DNA of 64,000 nt from Chlorokybus atmophyticus (Eukaryota; Streptophyta; Chlorokybophyceae; Chlorokybales; Chlorokybaceae). Made by a program: the position numbers and the translations under genes. The stretch lies in NCBI GenBank assembly GCA_009103225.1, contig RHPI01002990.1, positions 47,034 to 111,033 on the forward strand, written 5' to 3'. Below the pieces are notes generated by a model. It did not search any database, had not been told where the DNA came from, and was given only the letters and a program-made list of their open reading frames with translations. Positions 41,833 to 51,673 of the stretch are shown here, in pieces (within the stretch, counting starts at the first letter, position 1; every line of letters begins with the position of its first letter).

Positions 41833-43090
41833 GAGGCTGACGCTTAGTATTCTTGTTTAAACATATATATGCAACAAATGTGCAAGATTGTAAGTCAATT
41901 GACTCAGTACATGAAGTTGCAATTCGGTAAGCATTCATCCAAAAAAATCAATATAGTATCAATCCGTATAGTATAATATACACTTATGCATACGGTTATG
42001 CAAGGTCATTTGCAGCATTTGTATAGCTTAATCAAAACTGTTAAACTATTATAAATATTGCAGCATTGAGTGTTACAATAATCGAAAGCGCGTTGTATTG
42101 CTCACATTGAGTGGGAAGAACATAACTTCTACTCGATCGCTAACAAGCTACTTGTCATTCAGCGTCTTGAATTGTTATGAAAAATTAGGCATATTTTTAT
42201 CAAACCGTGACATCTGTTACAAAGCTAGTCCTAAGGTGTATGCACTTTATAAAAAGTAAACCAATAGGTTGACGGATGGTGCTGATGATTATAAGGTCAA
42301 TAATTACGGGGTTATGTGCTGGTGAAGTTGCAAGTGTTGTGAGTGATATAAGGCACTAGCGACTGTCTATCGAACCATAATGCGTGAGAGTTCTCATCGC
42401 ACTATGGCAAATATGTTGGCAAAAACTACTTTGTAATGTGGGACCAACCTGCTATGATGTCACTTACGAAAAGGTGGTTTGAACTTAAGTGCCTACTACG
42501 AGGAAAGCAGCTAAGAGAAAGAGATGTGAGGTTTCACTCCAGTGAAGCCTTGGACGAATTGTTTATAAGCTCTCCTTGGCCCACTTCACTGTCATGATTC
42601 GAGCATTTTCAATTGTAAGTAGGGACCAATCCAAGATGGTAACATTGCGATTGAATAAGTGATGAATCATCATTTGGTTGTGAGGACGGTGCTTGAGGTG
42701 TTTAGAACAATGCATCAGGTGAAACTCATTACCACATTTGTGCAGGCGCGCTCCTTCAAGCATAGCTCATGTGTGCAAGCTGACCAGCACGGTTGTTGCA
42801 AGCTTTCATGGTGCGGAATTGTTGGAAGGAGCGAAGGATTCCCCGAAAGATTGGGCTTTGGTATAATTATAAGGGCGCAAATTTATATAGCATCATACGT
42901 TGATCGAAAGTGAATCAATTAGTGAGCATTTAGGGGCCAAGTAGGTATCAATTACTTTGATGCTGTTAGTGGAAACATAAAATTCCCTTGCGATTATTGA
43001 AGTCCGCGGCCATAAGTGAGAGCGTTTGAGTCAAGAAATTTCGAGAAGTCGTAAAAGTCCCAAGTTCTTAGCTTTCGCTAGTACGCATAG
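41831..43090. other. No firm gene; possible LINE zinc-motif relic
   Basis: Mostly AT-rich and unassigned. On the minus strand about 42740-42580 reads HKCGNEFHLMHCSKHLKHRPHN split by no stop, which recalls the CxCG...H.L.C...RHN motif at the end of some LINE ORFs. The match is short and unsupported by flanking RT sequence. Confidence 0.3.
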
Positions 43091-43324
43091 TGTCGGGTCG
43101 AGGGGAGTCGAGGGTCACACTGTCTCGGGCCGCTGCAGAAAGAGACATGCTTGCTAGCCCTGTCGCTGCAACATGTTATAACATGTAGCAACAGTAAAAG
43201 GTAACCCAGCTCGTATGGCGAGGAGTGCTTGGTAGAGCTGTTCCACTGCCACTGAGTCACACGGACATGTGGAGGCGGTGTCCTCCTTAGTGTACATGCT
43301 GTGCTATAGGACACATAGTCAACA
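43091..43324 (-). repeat. Fam2 3' LTR (D1)
   Basis: 234 bases, TGTCGGG...GTCAACA on the plus strand. The minus strand has GGGGGGTGGC just before TTGTTGACT, like the E2 border. A partial copy lies at 33993-34146. Confidence 0.75.
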
Positions 43325-43373
43325 AGCCACCCCCCTGAGCTTCTGGGGTGGTTCCAGCTTCAGAGCTCAGCTG

Positions 43374-44201
43374 TTAACTCAGGTGAGGAGGACCGTTGGT
43401 GCGGCAATCGTTGCACCAGTACTCCTCCATGGGTATTGCATCCAATGGGGGCTCCAGTCAATAGCAATGCAGGCCCTTGTTGCAGCCATCGCAGAGCATC
43501 ATGAGTGCGTCGTCGCCGGCACTGCCGCAGCGCTCACAGCGTGTGCTGTGGGCGGGGCGAGGGTGCTGGATGCGCGCGAAGCCCGCTATGTAAGGGAGGT
43601 GACATGGCACGCAGTTCACCATGTTGTCTTTCAACCCCTCGCCACTCTGACAAAGGAGGTCCGGCACTCCTGTGGGGTACACCTTCAATACCTTGTAGAC
43701 GGTGTGGCCCACGGAGGTGTTGAGCGTGTCCTTGGTGGCCGCCATGCGATAGGCAAAGTCCCCTGCTTGAAACCGCCGTTGGCGCTCCTTGTAGAAGCTG
43801 CTCCGCACGCGCTCGTAGCGCAGGGTGTCGCGGTGCTGTGCGATGCGCAGGTTGTTGAAGGCCATCCGGACGGTGTGCTCGACCAGCGTGGCGCGTGTGG
43901 TATTGTTGTGGTGCATCCAATCGGGATCGTCGAGGTTGTTTACCACACGGTCTACTTCCTGCTGTGCACGAAAAGGAAGCAACGACGGACGCCCGAACAA
44001 CAGGTATTATGGGTTGTACTCGCGCAGAGCCACCCACGGAAGGTGGTCGTTCCAGTTGTTCTTCTCATACTCCAGCACGTACTTGCGGAGTGTCTTCTTG
44101 ATAGTCTGTACTATCCGCTTGTAGAAACCGTCGGCTTGAGGGTGGTCACGCGAAGTACGGGGATGATCGATGTAGCATCTGTCTAGCAGGGTGTCGAACT
44201 C
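43374..44201 (-). pseudogene. Fam2 integrase C-terminal half with PHD finger (D1)
   Basis: Starting at the CACTA insertion: VEFDTLLDRCYIDH, QADGFYKRIVQTIKK (Lys at the DDE Glu position, as in E2) and NNWNDHLPWVALREYNP. Then a long linker (LRIAQHRDTLRYERVRSSFY, FAYRMAATKDTLNTSV). The PHD finger (about 43545-43396) has RCERCGSAGDDALMMLCDGC, NKGLHCY, a TGA at 43458-43460 in place of the Cys of H-x2-C, LEPPLDAIPMEEYWCNDC and a stop at 43374-43376. Apart from that single TGC to TGA change, all zinc ligands of a C4HC3 PHD finger are present. PHD fingers read histone H3 tails, so this is an alternative to the chromodomain of Fam1. Confidence 0.85.
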
Positions 44202-44229
44202 CACCGGTAATTCTGGACCCCCCAAATTT

Positions 44230-44890
44230 CTGAAAATCATCGCATTTGCCCTGAATACTCATCTGTTTTATGTGTGAACTCGCCACTTGCGTGGTTGCAG
44301 AGGTCGCTGTTACGATTGCTGATTATTTAGGCCAAATGCCCTGAATACAAGCAATGGATATTCACACTTTTTGGTCATGAATAATTGTAATTGTCCATCT
44401 CGCACACAACCTCCTACTTGTGAGTAGTTATTCACTCGCAACAGAACTGCATATTCAGTCTTCTTAGGTATACATGGTCCTAGACTTGTACCATGGCACC
44501 AAGTGATTATTCATACTTTGTGTGCGTGAATATTTACAGCGCCTGCTCTCACACTAGGTCCTCTTTATAGGTAATGATTCACACGCATATTGGCTTGATG
44601 TTCACACACACCAAAGCTGTTTCAACATCACATGTACCATACTATCGAGTGATTATTCATACGATTTGTGATTAAATAATACAGCATATCTGCTCTCACA
44701 CATAGTCCTATATATGAGTGGTTATTCACCCATAGTATGGTTGAACAATCACTGCTGCCTTTGGTTGATTTTTCACGCGAATGATAATTGAATCATACAG
44801 CACTTCTGCTCACACATAGTCCTACATATAAGTGGTTATTCACTCACAGTTTGGTTGAATAATCACTGCATCTTGCTATCGTCAACAGCT
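44230..44890. repeat. Left subterminal repeats of the CACTA-like element
   Basis: More than ten copies of variants of GTGATTATTCATAC, AGTGGTTATTCAC and TGAATAATCAC occur in both orientations. In En/Spm elements such repeats bind the TnpA-like protein. Confidence 0.75.
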
Positions 44891-45019
44891 GTGACATAGC
44901 ATAGCTGTGACATAGCACATAGCAATCAGTCCAGCCGATGAATCTGGACAGCAATGTCAGCTGAATGGCAGCTGACTCGAGCAACAAATTCACTGATGTC
45001 TACAATGTATCTCTGCTAC

Positions 45020-46340
45020 CTACTTCTTGCTGCCTCGACCACGCCCACCGCGCCCACCCCGCCCACCCCGGCTGCCCTTCCCACGGCCCCTCCCGCGCTG
45101 TGTGGTTGTGCCTTCCTTTGCTGGCTCCCTCACCTTGATACTCTTCAGCAACCGAACAGGCCAAAGTAGCAACAAACCCGGCTCGCACTCTGCGCATACA
45201 TCAACCACACATGCACTCAGCTGACTTGCACAATGTTGAAACTATTCATGCAATCGCATGCACACAAACGCGTTCACCTTTCAAGTGGGTCACTTGCACT
45301 CCAACCCCATCACGCTCGAAGCTGATTGGCAGAGGCACAACCTCTTCTTCCCCTGGTCCGGGACGTCTGGTCCTAGTGATGGGAAGACTGCGGCTGAACT
45401 GGACCACCATGTTGCCCTCTCCAATCTTCTTGCCATGAAACTTGTTGACAGGATTGATGTCGCTTACGTGCGCCTCCCCTACTGGTTCTTTGCGCCCGTT
45501 AATGAACAGTTGGACTTCACTGCCAACCTTCATCGTCGATGCGGTGTCGTCCTTGTCGCTCAGCTCTTCCTGCGCATGCAAGTGACAAACACATCAAGAG
45601 GTACACACATACACAGATGTGATCTCTCATACAGCGCTTGCGAAGCGACCTGCCTTCTGCGAGTCGTTGTCGCTGTTGTTGGGGCTGTCCCCCTCGCTGT
45701 CCGGGCGCTGTCCTTGGCGCCATCTTCACCGCTGTTCTCGCTTCTATTTGTCTTAGGCATTTTTGAATACGTTGGCTCATCCTGCGCGACAAGGTGACAC
45801 GACGTGTTAACAAGCTTACAACCGTCACGCAACGAATGCGTGCCTGCCGCAGGTGACAGTTTGTGTGCAGCCAGAAGAACGCAAGAAGCCCATAAGATCA
45901 AGTACAAAGTGCTTTCATACCTCCTTTTGCTTGCCGCTCTGCTTCTCCAACACCGTCTCCTGCTTGCCAGTCGAGTGGCCTGCCTCCTGAGACTTGTAGG
46001 GAGCCGATATCGAGCGAACAGTTTTGTTTGTTTTCTTTTTTGGGGGGCTTGACACCTCACATCCTCCTGCCAACAGCATGAAGTCAGATGGTGAACCACA
46101 ACTCAGTGCATTGCCACTCTATCAAGTCCAATGCTGCGTACCTCACCATACACTTTGCGCTTCCCTGAGCTGCTGTCACGCACATCAGCACCCTGCTTGG
46201 CACGTGCCTGAACACAACAGTCATAAACGATCACGAACACATGTTTAGCAAAGTACAAGCAGGAGCGGCATCTGACCTGTAAACCAGTACCAGGAGAACT
46301 TGAGGGTTGTGGTGCAGTGCCTTCCTTGTTACCTATCGCA
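45020..46340 (-). CDS. Spliced gene of the CACTA-like element (TnpA-like/accessory protein candidate)
   Basis: Exons on the minus strand, with phases that agree: one ending at 46277, 46207-46147, 46066-45921, 45781 to about 45640, 45569-45278 and 45189-45020 (stop). Introns 46276-46208, 46146-46067, 45920-45782 and 45277-45190 are GT-AG; the donor before 45569 is uncertain. The N-terminal part is Lys/Glu/Ser-rich with a basic patch (PPKKKTNK), resembling a nuclear signal. The 45569-45278 exon encodes a compact domain (KVGSEVQLFINGRKE, FHGKKIGEGNMVVQFSR, VPLPISFERDG). By eye it resembles domains found in plant En/Spm-associated proteins. The last exon ends in an RGG-rich tail (RGRGRGKGSRGGRGG). 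It may be a DNA-binding accessory protein for the subterminal repeats; the first exon and start codon are unresolved. Multi-exon consistency suggests a young, possibly functional gene. Confidence 0.5.
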
Positions 46341-46619
46341 TACACAAGGCACCGATCACAAAAGCCTGCATATACACACAGTACTCCAGCAGCTGCCTGC
46401 GCGCGCAAGACGCGGCTCACGCTGCGAGGTGCCATTTCTGTCGTCGCTGGCGTCGCTGGCGGGATGTGAACGCGTGGGCGCCGTGCAATTACAAGGGGTC
46501 ATCATACAAACCACACAACCTGCATACATAAGGCACCATCAAATACAAAGCATCGTTCTCAACACATCTGTGGCATGAAACTGATGAAGGTTATGAATAA
46601 CATGTGTGACAAGCTGATC

Positions 46620-46990
46620 AACTGATTATTCACGGGCAGTTGGGACTTGGTGAGTTTAAGCTGTCTGTTATAGCCACGAGCTTATGCCCCTTCATGAATG
46701 TTCAGGCAATGTATAGCTGAATATTTAGCAGAGCACATGCTGTGTCCATTCACAATTGCATGTCCTTGAACATTCAATCGATTTCAACTGAATATACGAG
46801 GTATATGGGTTTTGAAAGGTGGCATTGATTTATCGTGTGGATATTCACGCGATTTATAGTTGAATGTCGCGATTCCGTTTTGGCAGGGATTGCACAGAAT
46901 GTACGAAACCACTTGAATATTCACTCGATAAAAAGCTGAAACGGTAAATCAAACAAATATTCAGTGCGTTTGCCATGAATTTTCATAAAT
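46620..46990. repeat. Right subterminal repeats of the CACTA-like element
   Basis: Variants such as TGATTATTCACGGG, GTGGATATTCACGCG, TTGAATATTCACTCG and CAACTGAATATAC recur in both orientations before the terminal inverted repeat. Confidence 0.7.
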
Positions 46991-47014
46991 TCGGGGGTCT
47001 CATAATTACCGGTG

Positions 47015-47960
47015 CTCCCCTTTGAACTCAGTGCCCTGGTCGGTGATGACCTCCGAGCAGCTGCCGAACCGGCTGAGGACATGGGAGAGGAAGGCTTGAA
47101 ACACCCCCCTGCTGCTCTTGTCGGGTAATGGCACCAGCTCCACCCATTTGAAGAAGTGCTCGATCATGACCAGGATGTAGCGGTTACCCCGTGCCGAGGG
47201 TGCCAAGTCTCCCAAAATGTCGAGTCCCCAGCGATAGAACAGCTCAGAGATGGGGAGAGGGTGCAAGGTGGCGCTGCGTGTGTTGAGGCTGGCGCGTACC
47301 ATGTCACACTGCTGGCAGCGACTGACGAACCCCTGCACCTTTTTTGACAGCCCATACCACCAATACTGCGCCCTTACCAGGCTGACGGTACGCTTGACAC
47401 CGAAGTGTCCAAGCTCAGTGTGGAGGGCAGCGATGATGCCCTCGCGTGTGGCTGGTGTTGGCACCTCTTTATCCTCGTCCTGGACGCGGCGGTACACCTT
47501 GTCATCCGCCCACCAATAGTGGTGGGTGCGTTGACTGACATGATCTTTCTCTCGTGCACTCATGTTGGAGGGAAGCTGGCCACTTTGAAGGAAGGAGAGT
47601 GATGGCTTGTCAAGCCATATGTTCTGCCTGGTGTCGGTGGGTGCCAGCTCGGTATCGTCGACTTTGATGTTGACAGCGTGGACGTCCCGTAGGGGTGTGG
47701 TAACTGTGGGGTCGGTAGACTCAAGGACAGGAATCTCCTTTGTCGTTGAGGTGGTGTTGATCTGGCACCCTGACCATAACGCGGCGACAGCAAACATGGC
47801 CACCATGGTGGGAGCTGCTGCTGCGGGGCCGAGCTCGTGCCGAGCGCCGGTCGCATTGTTGGTACTGCGGTGAGGGTTGCGACTGAGGCCATCAGCGTCC
47901 TGGTTGTGAGGTGAGGTTGGCGTGGTGGTCGATCTCGAAGTCATACTCCTGCAGCAACAG
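47015..47960 (-). pseudogene. Fam2 integrase N-terminal half (D1)
   Basis: A 312-codon frame. The HHCC zinc region is HTELGHFGVKRTVSLVRAQY and FVSRCQQCD. The core has WGLDILGDLAPSARG (first Asp), YILVMIEHFFKWVELVPL and EVITDQGTEFKGE (second Asp), where the CACTA-like element interrupts it and the frame runs into a stop inside the terminal repeat. The rest of the integrase is at 43374-44201. Confidence 0.9.
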
Positions 47961-49200
47961 GGCCCAGCGAGCCAGTTTCCCTGTCAGATGTTGGTTGGTC
48001 ATCAACCAGTTGAGTGGCTGATGATCGGTGATCAGCTGAAATTGTCGACCAAATAGGAAAGGTCTGAAGAAGGAGATAGCCCATACTGCAACGAGGCACT
48101 CCCCCTCGTAGCTGCTGTAGTTGGCCTCAGCGCTGTTGTTGCTTCGACTGGCGTACGACACCATCCGTTCCTTCTTGTTCTCATCGTGCTGTACCAGCAC
48201 AGCCCCCATCCCAAGCTTGCTCCAGTCGGTGTGGAGGATGAAGGGCTTGTTGTAGTCAGGACGTTGCAGGATGGGAGCGTTGGTGAGCCTGCCCTTTACC
48301 TCCTCGAACGCCTGCTGTTGTGGCTCCTTCCACGCAAACTCCACCTCCTTCTTCAGAAGCTCGTTGAGGGGTCGCGCGATCTTTGCGATGTCCTTCACGA
48401 ACTGGCGATACTAGTTGGCAAGGCCCAGAAAGGCACGTAGACGCGTAAGGTTTGTGGGAGCAGGGATAGCCGCTAAAGCCTCCACCTTTGCCTGTTGTAC
48501 GTACACACCGTGGGGCACAATCATGTGCCCTAGGTAGGGTACCTTGCGAGTGAAGAAGGTGCACTTGTTGGGGTGCACTGTTATCCCCACCCCCTTGAGT
48601 CTTTCCAGCACTTCCTCGATGTGCTGCAGGTGCTCGTCGTTACTGCGACTGAAGATGAGAATGTCGCTAATGTAGCATCGCGCGAAGTTCTTCTTCAGCC
48701 CCTCCAAGGCTTTGTCTATGACGCGCTGGAACTTGGCAGGAGCGTTCTTCAGTCCGAAGGGCATGACCTTCCACTGGTACAGCTGCCGGTTGCCCCAGAA
48801 AGAGGTCTTGTGCTTGTCCTCCTCCTTGATGGCAATCTGGTTGTACCTTAATCGCATATCCAGGAAGCTGAAGACGGTGCAGTCTCCTACATCATCAAAG
48901 ATACCCTATGCAGTAGGCACTGGATACCTGTCTTGTTTGGTCTTGTTGTTGAGGGGGCGATAGTCGCCGCACATGCGCCGGTCTGACCAATTGTCTGCTG
49001 AATCCCTTTTCAGGGGCATGACGGTCGCGGCCGCAAAGTCCGATGTGGACTCCTTCATCAGGCGTGCACCTAGCAGAGCCTTGCACCTTTGCTCCACCAA
49101 GTCTTCTTCCAACTTGGAGAGTCGGTACTGTCGTCAAAACACCGGTTCGGTGTCCACCAACTCGATGTCCATTCGAGAACTGAGTAAACACCCAGTTCCC
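47930..49200 (-). pseudogene. Fam2 reverse transcriptase and RNase H (D1)
   Basis: The RT starts at about 49112 (MEEDLVEQRCKALLGARL), then RRMCGDYRPLNNKTKQDRYP, a stop at 48907-48909, and a frame open to 48411 with YNQIAIKEEDKHKTSFWGNR, MPFGLKNAPAKFQRVIDKAL and the active box CYISDILIFS, where the first Asp of YxDD is Ser. After a stop at about 48411, RNase H follows (LLKKEVEFAWKEPQQQAF, FILHTDWSKLGMGAVLVQHD, YSSYEGECLVAVWA, LITDHQPLNWLM). The RNase H acidic residues look intact. Damage is limited, so this copy is moderately young. Confidence 0.9.
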
Positions 49201-49239
49201 TTATGCTAAAATTGAATTGACTTATCCACTTGTTGAGGA

Positions 49240-49455
49240 GAGCCTCCAGTTGTTCTCACGTCCGGCCTGTAGCCAGTGGTCCAATGGCATGGGACCAAGA
49301 GGTGGCGTTGGCGACCACTAGGATGTCCTCCTCAGTAAATACTGCCTGCTCCTCCATATGGGCGATTTTAAAGGCGGTGGGTGCCGATTTGGTCTCTTGC
49401 ACGCGATCGGCCCCCCCCCCCCCCGCCAGGTGTTCGAGCTCCTGGAAGCACACAT
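49240..49455 (-). pseudogene. Fam2 linker between methyltransferase and RT (D1)
   Basis: The minus strand reads TAFKIAHMEEQAVFTEEDIL and VVANATSWSHAIGP. The same segment follows the methyltransferase in E1 (about 19650-19720) and E2 (about 33090-33000). Its function is unknown. A C14 run at 49411-49424 lies inside. Confidence 0.6.
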
Positions 49456-50475
49456 GGCGGTCTTAGAGAGCAAAGCACATTTCCAATAAACAAACCATGC
49501 TGTTCTGATCCATGGCGCGCCCCAACAGTCGGCATTGCTAATTGTCGGTCAGCGTGGAACCTATGATACTGCCTAGAGAGAAGCCATGGCGCGTTCGCGC
49601 TCACGTGCGTTGGGTTCCTCTAGCCGGCCTGTGTTGAAATCCAACACCATGCCTGCGCCGTGGTTGCGGAAGGTGTATGATCCCGGGTAACACACCAAAG
49701 TGGGGAGCGCACGACGTGGTTGACCAGGCGGGTTGCACTGGTGGAAGTGCTGGTGATCGTGTCGGGTGACTGGTTGTGCTGTGCGCTCAGAGTCCAGGGT
49801 AGCGTCGACGGTCGGATCGCGTGGACGACTGCTGTGCAAATATGTAGCAGCAAAGAGATCTTCGACTGTTGCAAGGTTGGTCCACTTGGCGCGGACGCAA
49901 TAAGCGCGGGAGCTATGCCGCGCTGCGTTGATTATGAAAGGATGTCCCTGGAAGGAACACACCTGTCGGAAGCTATTGGCTACGTGATGGCGCTTATCGT
50001 CCTCGGAGTGCACATTCTCAATGATGTATCCTGGAGGCTTGGACAGCTGGCTGCTCTACAGGGTTTTGATGACACGCATCAGTTCTCAAAACAGTCGTGA
50101 GCAAGGATTAGCGAGTCCTTGGCCGCTGCCTGCTGTGGAGTCACTCCAGAGCAGGGACACTATCAGCAGGTCGATGTTGCCCACCGCTAGGAGGTGATCC
50201 GCAGTTAAACGGATGTCATGTGGTAGTGCCTTTAAAATGCCTTGCAGTGCCGATAGCGGCAATCGCTGCGGGTAGCATTTGTGTGGGTGGCGCAGGTGGT
50301 GGCCCAGGGCAATCTGTGCGTGTGGATTAGGGTCACAGTAGAAGTACTTGGTGACCGTCGCGCTGGTGTTGAGAACAGAGGCGAGGCCACTACCTATTCC
50401 TCCAAACAGTTCCAATACGGTGATGCCTTGTTGGCGACGGAATACATGAAACTCCACTACTCCAGTGGCCACCTA
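49440..50475 (-). pseudogene. Fam2 retrotransposon C5 DNA methyltransferase (D1)
   Basis: Motif I is ITVLELFGGIGSGLASVLN, with KYFYCDPNPHAQIALGHHL after it. In the motif IV region (NIDLLIVSLLWSDSTAG, then GLANPCSRLF) the catalytic PC/EC-Q is replaced by LLWS, so the enzyme would be dead. After a stop at 50100, the second part reads MHSEDDKRHHVANSF, GHPFIINAARHSSRAYCVRAKWTNL (motif VIII, DNMT3-like, in two pieces here), TLVCYPGSYTFRNHGAGMVL and RLEEPNARERERAM. Motif X is at about 49540-49480 (CRLLGRAMDQNSMV). Motif order I to X is standard. It lies between protease and RT, in the same place as in E1 and E2. Confidence 0.85.
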
Positions 50476-50737
50476 GTGTTGTTCCCAGACCGCAGCTTGG
50501 TCCTTGTAAAGAGGGAACCGTGAAGTGAGCCGTGGTCTGCTTAGTAGTAGATGTGCTACCACCTGTGCACGCCAGCGGCGTTCCACTGGTTTCTGGTGGG
50601 CCACTTCTTCAATGGCATCTTTCTGAGACTCGTTGTATGGGATAGGAGAGTCTTGGTCCAAGTTGTGGGTGACCACCGCACATGATCTGTTAGTGGTTGT
50701 CGAACCCGACCTATGGGTGGCTATCGCAGCTGACCTG

Positions 50738-51592
50738 CTAGTGGTTGCCAACAACGACCTGTAGGTGGCTGTTGCAGCTGACCTCCGGTGGGAACGAGTG
50801 CGAGCCATCAGCTCGAGAGGCAAATATCCTTTGAACCTCTCCGTCCTCCTCATCCCAATGAGGACAAAACCATGCCTTCTCTGTCCAGTAGTCCAGCCCC
50901 ACGCCAACAGGGAAGTTGAAGTCCTGTCTCAACAATAGGTCGAAGGATCCTGCGTCGGTGACCACACACTTCTGTATGACCTCGGTGCTGTGGGACGGGT
51001 CCACTCCTGTCAAGCGAATGCAGAGGGCTTGCTTGGTGATGCCAATCACCTTGTCACGGCTGCCGGTTGCGGTGTCGAGTATGTATGGGCACGGCATCAG
51101 CTCAGCGCTGATGATGCCAAGGTCGCGTGCGAGGTAACGTCCGATGATGACAGGCTGGGCTCCAGAGTCCAGCATTACACGCTTGGGTGCTCGTCCATTG
51201 ATAGTGACATGCTTGCCTTGGTTGGCGATCATGGCTGCGTTGGCGCGGATGCGCAGCCGCTTAAATCGTCGGTAGCGTGTGCGTGGGGTGTCTGCTGCTG
51301 CAGTCTCCTCCGGTGGTGTCGAGCGCAGTGCGGCAAGCGCCCCTCGACCAGCTGGGTCTTGAGCACATCCTTGACCGCGGCCTGGCCCGAACCGTCCTTG
51401 TCTTGGCTGTTGATAACCACGCTGTGGTCTGGGTGCTGGCGGTGCTGCCTGTGGCTGCCCTTGTTGCGGCGCAGGGGGATTGCGCCTGTGTGTGGCCGGG
51501 GTCATTTTTTGCGGCGTAGCTAGTGGCTGTTGGGGAAACCCTGAAGGACCGGGTGTTTGTGGGCCCGCCTCCCGTGCAGCCTGTTCTTCCAC
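50738..51592 (-). CDS. Fam2 aspartic protease (D1)
   Basis: A 284-codon frame. A Pro/Gln/Arg-rich leader (QPRQGRFGPGRGQG) precedes the protease core ITINGRAPKRVMLDSGAQP-like region (LDSGA catalytic triplet, about 51180) and the flap/second part LLLRQDFNFPVGVGLDYW. Retrotransposon proteases cut the gag-pol polyprotein; this one keeps its catalytic Asp. The end of the frame runs into repeats of THRS/TYRS type and out of family similarity, and the linker to the methyltransferase (50907-50473) is in another frame. Confidence 0.7.
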   Translation of the reverse strand: MEEQAAREAGPQTPGPSGFPQQPLATPQKMTPATHRRNPPAPQQGQPQAAPPAPRPQRGYQQPRQGRFGPGRGQGCAQDPAGRGALAALRSTPPEETAAADTPRTRYRRFKRLRIRANAAMIANQGKHVTINGRAPKRVMLDSGAQPVIIGRYLARDLGIISAELMPCPYILDTATGSRDKVIGITKQALCIRLTGVDPSHSTEVIQKCVVTDAGSFDLLLRQDFNFPVGVGLDYWTEKAWFCPHWDEEDGEVQRIFASRADGSHSFPPEVSCNSHLQVVVGNH

Positions 51593-51673
51593 ATAAGTCC
51601 AGCGTACTGCATGAGTTGCCTCCCTGACCAGTGTACCTTCTCATGTGGCTATTGGGTTTTTGTCCACGTCACT

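Larger units (their letters stand above)
44202..47014. mobile_element. CACTA-like DNA transposon (2813 bp) inside the D1 integrase
   Basis: The termini are inverted repeats: 44202 CACCGGTAATTCTGG... and, reversed from 47014, CACCGGTAATTATGA..., similar over about 50 bases. The 3-bp target duplication is CTC at 44199-44201 and 47015-47017 (GAG on the integrase strand). E2 at about 26020 is the empty site: its integrase reads straight through (AEFSGKFDTS). Three-base duplications and a CAC terminus fit the CACTA (En/Spm) superfamily, though the end is CACCGG and not CACTA. Subterminal regions (44230-44890, 46620-46990) hold many direct and inverted TGATTATTCAC-like repeats, another CACTA trait. 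Inside is one spliced gene on the minus strand; no DDE transposase is visible, so the element is probably non-autonomous. Confidence 0.85.

Noticed and set aside
42560-42913. Gene or LINE end at 42.6 kb
   Set aside because: Only a short CG..H.C...HN resemblance without RT sequence; kept as a low-confidence note.
43269-44186. 305-codon plus-strand frame
   Set aside because: Antisense to the Fam2 integrase-PHD, whose minus-strand frame carries recognisable motifs; this frame has none.
44202-47014. Reading the 44.2-47.0 kb segment as part of Fam2
   Set aside because: Terminal inverted repeats, a 3-bp duplication and the uninterrupted E2 integrase show that it is a separate DNA transposon.
49411-49424. 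C14 run as a functional element
   Set aside because: A homopolymer inside a decayed linker; more likely slippage or sequencing error.
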